Of a stretch of DNA of 64,000 bases, positions 56,640 through 64,000 are shown piece after piece. The translations under genes were made by a program, and so were the position numbers. The notes below the pieces were generated by a model that saw only the letters and a list, made by a program, of their open reading frames with translations, did no database searches and was not told where the DNA came from. Numbering within the stretch: the first letter of the stretch is position 1; the number at the start of each line of letters is the position of its first letter. The DNA comes from Xiphophorus maculatus (taxonomy: Eukaryota > Chordata > Actinopteri > Cyprinodontiformes > Poeciliidae): positions 10,515,015 through 10,579,014 of the forward strand of contig NC_036461.1 of assembly GCF_002775205.1 (NCBI RefSeq), given 5' to 3'.

Positions 56640-57840
56640 ATCTAAAACAACGGAGATGATGGCGACTTTATTATTATTATTATTATTCACTGTCAGTCCC
56701 AGATGATGGACATAGAACCGAAAGGTTAAACTGTTCAGCGAGGCATCTGGTTTTTGAGTGCGTGTCTTGAACTGTCTCCCCTCTTTTAGAAAAAAAGAAA
56801 GAAAGAAAAAAAAAAAACATCACTCATCAAGTCAGAAATTACAATTGGGTGAGGCAGGTTCTGGTTGTTGCTTTCACAATAAGATAAACACCTCGCTAAT
56901 GAGCGCATAATTCAGAAAGCGCTTTTACTTTGCAAAATGGTGCTTCGTATTTCCGGTTTTAGTTAGGGCATTCACTGCTACCTTTACACTGATTTTCAAA
57001 CCAAGTATGATCTGAACTCAGCCGCAAATATGGCCTCAGTATAATACCACTTCAGAAGATTATCACACAAACAACTACATCGACTGTTAAGGAACAGGAT
57101 GTTCTTCTTTGATTCACCCAAGGATTGCAAATATGCAAATACAGGCTTACATAAATAAACACACTTTTATTTAAATAACTCTTAGCAATTTACAAAGAAA
57201 CGTTGTGCATTTTGTTGCCATCAACAAACTTTTAGCACAATTCTGGCTGACTATTCTCACTAAAACGTCGGTAAATTGGATAGTATATTGGGATACATTT
57301 TCACAGAGTTGGATCAATGTCATTACAGAAGTTTAATGTAATAAAAATACTCAGCTTGTCCAAGTTTGAACCACTTTTCTGTTGATTTGAGGTGAAGGTT
57401 ATTTGGAGATGATGCTCCTTCATTGTTCTAATTTTCTGTGGCACACCAGTTTCACAGACAGTAGAACAGCCTTTTGTGTTTTTGAATGAAAGGTTACATC
57501 TAAACAATTTATTTTGGATTTCTACCATAAAAATATAATACAAACATTACAAGCTGAACATGTAAAGACCTTTTCCTCTACTGACAATGTTTCCCAACCC
57601 ACCAGTTTGTAATTTACCAACCACTGGTCCTGGGAAATTGGATGGAACATTTTGTGGCATGGTTTTTTTTCTGGCATCCCTCATTTTCCTTACAGTGTGC
57701 CACAGATTAGGTGTAGCTAGAGTTCAGTGATACTGTGACCAGTAAACTAGCCAGTGAAAAGCATCTGCAGCACTTCTTTATTGGCATGAAACTGTGACGC
57801 TGCTCACTTTTGACCCAAGCCTCGCTTCTACTCTTTCCCA
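56640..57840. other. Globin X upstream region
   Basis: This is the spacer between the globin X start and the LINE fragment below. A (TTA)n tract (56667-56687) and an A/GA-rich tract (about 56790-56818) are present. An ETS-like TTTCCGG lies at about 56950. No TSS can be fixed from sequence. Confidence 0.45.
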
Positions 57841-58320
57841 TAACTAATTAGCTTTATTCCTCTGTTGTTGCCATCATTCTGTACATCTCCCTTGTTCTTA
57901 AAAATCACCACCAGAACACTTTTCTTTCATTCCTCAGACATCTTATCACTCAAGATCTTCTTAACCCAGTCAACCTCTGCCACCTCTCCTAGAAATGTCC
58001 ATCCCTCCAAGGGTTTGTCATCAGGACCACCTGCCTTTCCTCTGTTCATCTGCTTCAACGCTTGCCCGACTTCATTGTTAATCTTAGCTACTTTATGATC
58101 CACGACAATCACCTTTTCTGCTCTACATTCTCCTCATTCATCAACTCTTCAAAGTGCTCTTCCTTCCCACACTTGGCACCTGTTGATACATTCCCACCCC
58201 TTAATCACCCTGATCTGCTGCACATCCTTTCCATCTCCATCTATCTGCCTCACCAACCTGGACAAGTCACTCTCAGTCCTTATCGTCCACAAGGAATCAC
58301 TGGCTTGTAACCATTTCTGG
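57840..58320 (-). pseudogene. RTE-type LINE reverse transcriptase fragment
   Basis: On the - strand the frame 58112-57927 reads ALKQMNRGKAGGPDDKPLE-GW-F-LGEVAEVDW, the RTE-clade pattern A-L-K-x-M-K-x-GKA-x-GPD-x-x-P-x-E-x-W-K-x-LGE. Past the stop, broken-frame matches VIFKNKGDVQ and NRGIKLISY continue the same protein (motif R-G-I-x-L). It is truncated at both ends and inactive, and lies between plekhg3 and globin X. Confidence 0.75.
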
Positions 58321-58423
58321 TTGCGTTAGAAATAAGTGTCATGAATCTATTATAATAAAAAAAATTGGTTCTTGAATTGCTAACACAATTCTGTGGGCCA
58401 GCCCTACGCAGAAGATTCCATCT

Positions 58424-59127
58424 TTTATTGACAAAGAAAAATTATGTTGCAGCCTTAGAATTTCTGTTTTTATTGAAAATATGGGCAGCTGTACATAACC
58501 ATAAACAAGTTTCTGAGTATCTGGAATTTACACATGGTCAAAACTATCCCAATATACAGACATATAAATAACTTTCATGAAAATAAACAAGTTGCTGATA
58601 AAAAAATAAAGCTCCAGTGATGTGCACAACTGTTTGACAAGCAGCTCAGGAAAATGTGGAAGCATATTTTGCTGTCCCTGTGGATCAAAACACAGCAAAG
58701 GCTAAAATCTAACTGTCTTTGGTGTCTGAAGTAAGACTTTACTGGCAATCGAGAGCTCTTAGCCGTCGCTCTCAGAAACTCTGCACTGATAGTTTGCAGA
58801 GTTAATATTAATGACTATAGCAGCCAACAGTAGGTAACATATCACTTTTTTTGATACAGGAGACTATATATGTATTTATATGTTCACACAAAACTGTAAC
58901 GTGCAAACAAATACAGTTAAAATGTAACTGTATCTTACTGTTTTAAAGACGGCATGCCCATACCATCCCTTTTATGTTACACTGGTGCTAAAATTATTGC
59001 ACCTCGTCCCCTATATAAGAAACCTCATGCACAGAGTTTTTGAGGGAGAAATATGCAGAACAAACATTGAAAGCATCATCTAGCATCATCTCCCAGGTTT
59101 ATGTTGAATACACACAGTGCATGTTGT
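58424..59127 (-). other. plekhg3-like 3' UTR
   Basis: This is sequence downstream of the RhoGEF-gene stop on the - strand. Candidate AATAAA signals (TTTATT on +) are at 58469-58474 and 58424-58429, about 660-700 nt after the stop. Confidence 0.4.
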
Positions 59128-62100
59128 TTAGCTTGTACTTAAGCTCTGGAACTTCTCCCGTAAACTCCTCACGAGGTTGCTTTCTGAGGACTTCCCAGAA
59201 CTCAGTGACTTTGTGCTGTTACGAACTTCCTGGAGGAGCCCATCCTCGTCTTGGATTCTGTGGCACGGTGAACGAGTCCGCGAACGGTCTTGAAGGTTCT
59301 GAACTTCATGCAGAGGGACAGAGCCCAGCATGTGGTCTAAGGAGCTCCACCTGCACAGCAGGGAACCCTTCTTTTGCTGAGGCCAGTCCTCTACCTGGAG
59401 ACATTTCTTACAGCAGTCTGTCGGAGCTGTGTGGAGATCTGACGAGCTTCTGTACTTATGAGAGGCGCGGCTCTCCTTTACCCCATCTGGTTCTGTGCAG
59501 ACACAGTGTGTTCTTAGAGAGTGTGAGGTGTCTGTGTATTTTGAACGCAGCTCCTGGACGTGAGGCCAGTGGAAGGACTCAGACTGAGGGCTGTGTGGGG
59601 CTGTGCCCTGGGAGCTTGAGGGAGAAGATGGTGTCTGGTCCGAATTTGGGGAACAAACTTCAGGAATGACTTCCTGTTCACAAACATTCATGGGCAACCT
59701 TAAGTTAGGCTTACCTGCATACAAACAGAGACAAAAGCACAAGGAGTTTGCATCAAGTTTCTGTTTCAGAAACAACTAAAGGCAGATTAATGCAAAACTG
59801 TTAAAAATCATTCATAACCCTTGAACTTTTTAACATTTTGTCACAAAAGCCAATCTTTCCCATTTAACCTAAATGCCTCAGTTTGTTGGAGCATATCGGT
59901 AATTAAACATCATGAGGCACCCATAAGAAGTCTCATTTCCAGTTTGTGATATATAGGAGACACAGCAAGCAGATGTTGAGATCAGACCAAAATTGCTCTA
60001 TTTGGCCTACATGATAAATGTAGCACAAATACAGTTGTCTACATGGTGGAAAAACTAACATCCTGAGGAGACCCTATGACAAAACATGGCAGATGTAGTT
60101 TTATGCTGTGGGAATGTTTTTTTCCATAAGGAAAAAAAGGTGATAGAAAAGTGGATGCAGCAAAAGTCAAATGTTCACCTTTCCCAAGAAGAACGATGGT
60201 AAACGTTCATTTAGAGCTACAATAGAATGGCTTAGATAACAGCAGATTCATGTGAAGGAATGGTCCAGTCAAAGTCCAGACTCAAATTCTATTGGGAATT
60301 TGTGGCAGGCCTTTAAAATGAATGTTAGATTATCTTGATCTAGACTGATCTGAAATTATTTTTGCAAAGAAAAATGGGCAAATATTTCAGTCTGCAGTGA
60401 TGTGAGAAGTGGTTCTGCAAAATCTAAATGCACGACACACTTTTTAGGTGTTTGCAAAAAATATACAGTATTTACTATTAATCTGTTACACATAAAGCTG
60501 TGATAAATATGTGATGACGTTTGAAGTTTGTGGTTGTAATGTGAAAGAATGTGAAGAAGCTCAAGATATACTCTAAAAGTGTTGATCGATGATGTTCTGT
60601 TTACCAGTTTTTCTCAGCTTCTCCTGGTGGACAGCAGCTGCACTCCGGAGACCTTCCTGGTGTGCAGCCTGTCGGCTCCTCTGCCATCCTGCGGGCCGGT
60701 TGTTTTTGATGCGCTGGCTGTACTGACGAGCCAGCTGGAACACCTTGTTTCTCATCTTCCCCATGTCGTGCAGGATCTGGTCTTCGTCTATGGTGGTTTG
60801 GAAGCTAATGCTCTTGGATAAATGGCCGGGGTGGAAGTTGTCGTTCTCTTGAAATGCCGGGGACGAACACGGTTCTGAGAGCTGAGCAGAACCCTGCTCC
60901 GCTGTGGAGGAACTGGCCGTAGGTGAAGACACGGAGCAAGTGTCTGCAGCAGAGCACATTTCCGGTTCTTCTTCTATCACTGGTGGTTGATTACTGTTTT
61001 TGACCTCTATTGTATCCAAGCTGATCTCAACTCTTTGGCTGTCAACTTTCTCTTCTGCCTCCTGCTTCACTTCCTGAATCTCCTCCTCAGTTTCCATAAC
61101 TTCCCAAACCTTCAGCATTTCAGACGAAGGCCTGAACTCTTCCTCTGCAGTAAATGCTTCCGTGGCGCTATTAGACCGAATCTTGACCTCAACTGAGCTT
61201 TGAGGTTCACTCATCTTACCCTTTTCTAACCCAGGAAGGTCGAACACGGACCAAGAAGTGGGTCTGTTTCTACAGAGGCCTTTCCTGTAGGCTGGACCGG
61301 CCTTCTCCTTTGGAACATCATTCAGCTGTCGACTCAGCTGTCTCACCAGACCGGCGGGGATGAAGGACAGACTTTCCCTGCGCTTGAGGCTGAAGTTAGC
61401 ATCTTGGTGCTCAGCATGCTCATAGTATTGCCTGATTTTATGGATGAGAAGTTGATCCTTTTTGGAGAGAGTGGACCTGCGTTCTCCTTCACTCAGTTCA
61501 GGTTCAGGACCCAACAGGTTGGCCTTTGAGGAGGGCTGTGGTTCTGGTGAAGAGCTATCTGACATTTTCTCCATCTGTTTCTCCACGTCCATATGGGCTG
61601 AGAGGCTTTGAAAAGGGTCTTTATCTAAACTCAAGTCCTCAGAAACCAGACTGCTCCGTCGTGACAAACTGCTGATGAGTTGCTCAGCGGTCAATTGGTC
61701 CAACACAGAGGAAGGCAAACTGCTTTTATTATCTGAAAGCACCTCCTCTTCCTCCTCAGAGAGGTCACCGTTCAATAGTACACGCATCTCCTCCACCTGA
61801 AGGCCAGAAGAGATGCTCTCTCCCTCTTCTTCTCCTGCTGTTTCCGTGGAAGTATCCAAGGATTCTGGGGTCTCAGTTTGTTGCTCAGAGGAGAACATGG
61901 TAGAATCATGGCAGTGGGAGTTCTCCACCTCCAGCTGGTTGATTGGTTCTGCTTGTGGGACTCGGTCTAGACGACACAGTTCCTGTGCATAAAAAGATAA
62001 CAGTATTATCTAACGGAAAAATGCACATTTTAATGACAAGCACTCTTCATTCCTCATTAGCTTAATAGTTCATTTTAAAATCAGTTTAATTCATAACATC

Positions 62101-63336
62101 CACATCCTTGCTGCATTTATTTTATATTATTAGGCTTCCTGTTTTTTATCCAGTGACCTTTTTGTCATAATATAATCACAGACTCCAATGCATGGATTTC
62201 ATGTGACAGACCAACACAAAGAAGAACATGACGGATGCTTTTTCTAACAAATAAAAATATCTGAACATTGTGTCATGCATTTGCTTTCAGTCCCCTTTAC
62301 TGATACCTCTAAATAAAATTAAGTACAATCAAATTCTAAAGGTCCAATGGAAAGGCATCCTAAAAATATTTGCAGCTGCAACAGCAGTAAAAGGGAATTT
62401 TGTGAAGCATTGCCTCAGCATGGCTGACTACTGCATATATCCACACTACTTGTCAAAATTTTTTTTTAAACTTTTTGTTATGTTCCGCCTGCTTCACTTA
62501 TGCACTGCTTTGTTTTGGTCTATAACATAAAATCTCGCTAAAATACATTTGTGGTTGTAAAGAAACAAAACATTAACATTTTCAAGATGATGCATGAATA
62601 CTTTTACAAGGCACTGATTGTCTGTGGGTAAGAGTTGCAATTAAAAACTTGCATTGGCAATGCAGTCTGCTTCTTTTGGCTCTTCCTGGACAGTTTAAAT
62701 TATCCTTGACTAGTTAGGCTGAGCCTCATCCGGTTCTCATCCTGCTGATGTCACCCTAGACTGCTGCTCTAACGCTGTGTCCAGGTGTTGCCTGCTCATC
62801 TGGGGTGCCTGCAAATTGCAAAAATAAATAAAAAAAGAAAACGCAGCTTGGAGCTGTTTGCCATAGATAAGGTTCACTCGGCTCAGATGCAGAAGCTGCA
62901 GAAGTGGGGGGACGCTTCCCATGTGGTGCTTTAATTTCCAGCACAATAAATCTGCAGCATGTAGAGATGATTCAACTGTGCTCATGGCAAAGGGCATCTA
63001 TTCGGTAATAATTGCATTTTTAAATCTAATGTAACATTGAATAAACTAGCATTTCTGCAAAGAAATAACAATGAAAATAGAGAAAGAGTTTGAAAATGGG
63101 CCCCAGTAACAACTTGGGGAGGTGGAAGGGGATTTAATAGAGTGAATATGTATCACATGTGGCCTCAGATATGTGTGTGGAAATGAGGTTAAAAGGATGC
63201 AGGCATAAATATGATATTGGGCTTTTGTGAGCACCTGAGCGCTGAGAGTTTGTTTCACATTGTCGGTGTTTTCCTCCCCTGTGCAGGTTTCAGCCTCTGC
63301 AGCTTTTAGTTCATCAGTGTCCTCATTCTGATCATC
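59128..63336 (-). CDS. plekhg3: PLEKHG3-like Rho guanine-nucleotide exchange factor, C-terminal part (5' exons outside window)
   Basis: Exons in transcript order on the - strand: 63336-63235 (DDQNEDTDELKAAE...), probably 62808-62755 (APQMSRQHLDTALEQQSR), 61982-60605 (459 codons) and 59714-59128 with stop TAA at 59130-59128. Phases join: ACT G|GT AAG reads T-G-K. The large exon holds a Glu/Ser-rich acidic part, EQLISSLSRRSSLVSEDLSLDKDPFQ, the conserved IRQYYEHAEHQDANFSLKRR, SLSFIPAGLVRQLSRQLN and RPTSWSVFDLPGLEKG. The protein ends LVRSLREKFQSLSTS. The DH and PH domains that activate Rho GTPases must lie upstream of the window. PLEKHG3 binds actin at the leading edge. The symbol rests on recalled family motifs; PLEKHG1 is the main alternative. 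The 54-nt exon is supported only by splice signals and frame. Confidence 0.72.
59795..60573. mobile_element. Tc1-like element in plekhg3-like intron, both ends visible
   Basis: The left end reads 'cattcataacccttgaactttttaacattttgtcac' and the right end 'gtttgtggttgtaatgtgaaagaatgtgaag', its inverted counterpart. On the + strand near 60262-60310 a broken frame reads EWSSQSPDSNSIGNLWQ, matching the W-P-x-x-SPDLNPIENLW signature of Tc1 transposases. This shows the parent of the window-wide family is Tc1-like. The copy is about 780 bp and inactive. Confidence 0.7.
61983..62754 (-). repeat. plekhg3-like intron with Tc1-like copy
   Basis: A degraded Tc1-like copy spans about 62180-62625. It carries 'catgtgacagaccaacacaaag' at one end and 'gaatacttttacaaggcactg' at the other, close to the terminal CAGTGCCTTG(C/T) of the family. 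Confidence 0.6.
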
Positions 63337-64000
63337 CTGAAAGGAAACAAAGCACAGCATTATGCCAAAAGTCTTTTTAGTCAACGTCAGCAAGTTTGCA
63401 AGCTTTATAACCCCATGTAAGATCTCAAGGAGTGAATGGCAAACAATTTCCTACAGTTCAGCCATAATTGGTCCAAAAGCTTGAAGAGAAAAATTAGTTA
63501 AGTTAGGCTTGATCATCTTGGGTTGAACCAATGTATACGAGCAAAAATGCTCCAATAAGTTAGAAATTATTTTCTTGTTACAATTAATTTGTAGTCAAGA
63601 TGCAATTTTATGATCTGAAAAACATTTCAGTGGCCAATTTGGGTAATGAATCTGCTCTGTGTTTGGCTTCTGACTAATTTTTTAATCCAGAAAGATTTTA
63701 AAAAATTAGTCAAAAGCCATATTGAGATTTAACTTTACATACTGACTGTTAACCGTTTCAAACATTGAATGTGAATGTTTTATTTAATGTAATTATTTCT
63801 TGTTTGAAAAAGTAAATGGACATAAAAAGTCTCACTGATGGAAAATACATCCTAAATCCTGAGAAACACAAAGAAATGTTCAGAAATATCTCTTGATTGT
63901 TAAAGCTCGCTGGATTTAAAATGTATAAACCTCCTATTTAGGTAGATTGCTTTTGATAGAATATGAGACTGATTTCTAAATATTAATAGTACATAAATGA
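63337..64000 (-). other. plekhg3-like intron (partial)
   Basis: AT-rich sequence upstream of the exon at 63336-63235. No further coding exon, DH/PH motif or repeat was recognised up to the window edge. Confidence 0.5.

Noticed and set aside
59040-59669. 209-codon + strand frame over the end of the plekhg3-like gene
   Set aside because: It is the reverse of a Ser/Pro-rich coding exon whose - strand frame joins in phase with the upstream exon and ends in a family-like tail.

Overview
This window is nuclear DNA of a ray-finned (teleost) fish. It is AT-rich, with long introns, GT-AG splice sites and many Tc1/mariner, hAT and LINE remnants. The encoded proteins are vertebrate, and globin X is present, a gene absent from mammals. 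No prokaryotic, viral or organellar segment was found.

Layout on the + strand: the last four coding exons of akt1 (1703-3480); a repeat-rich spacer (about 4-9.8 kb); cep170b complete, with 18 coding exons (11785-29729, leader from about 9.84 kb) whose exon lengths sum to an intact 1602-residue frame; pld4 complete, with 10 exons (31552-35733, 482 residues); srp14 complete, with 5 exons (37296-39267, 110 residues). On the - strand: globin X (xgb) complete, with 5 exons (56634 down to 40060, 202 residues), convergent with srp14; and the 3' part of a RhoGEF gene best matched to plekhg3 (63336 down to 59128). akt1, cep170b and pld4 are also neighbours on human 14q32.33, so the left half is an ancient vertebrate linkage group.

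The genes share no pathway. They encode an AGC kinase, a centrosome/microtubule protein, a lysosomal nucleic-acid exonuclease, an SRP Alu-domain subunit, a membrane-anchored globin and a Rho exchange factor. The most notable structures are: a U12-type AT-AC intron in cep170b, with a full match to the minor-spliceosome donor consensus and the expected branch site; a GC-AG intron and tandem alternative donors in the same gene; and a young, full-length 5.7 kb L1/Tx1-type LINE in sense orientation in globin X intron 1, with a perfect 15-bp target-site duplication, an open ORF2 and an ORF1 cut by one in-frame TGA. Several hAT MITEs (one nested in a Tc1 copy), a widespread Tc1-like family and several strong hairpins account for much of the non-coding sequence. 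I found no convincing wholly new system.
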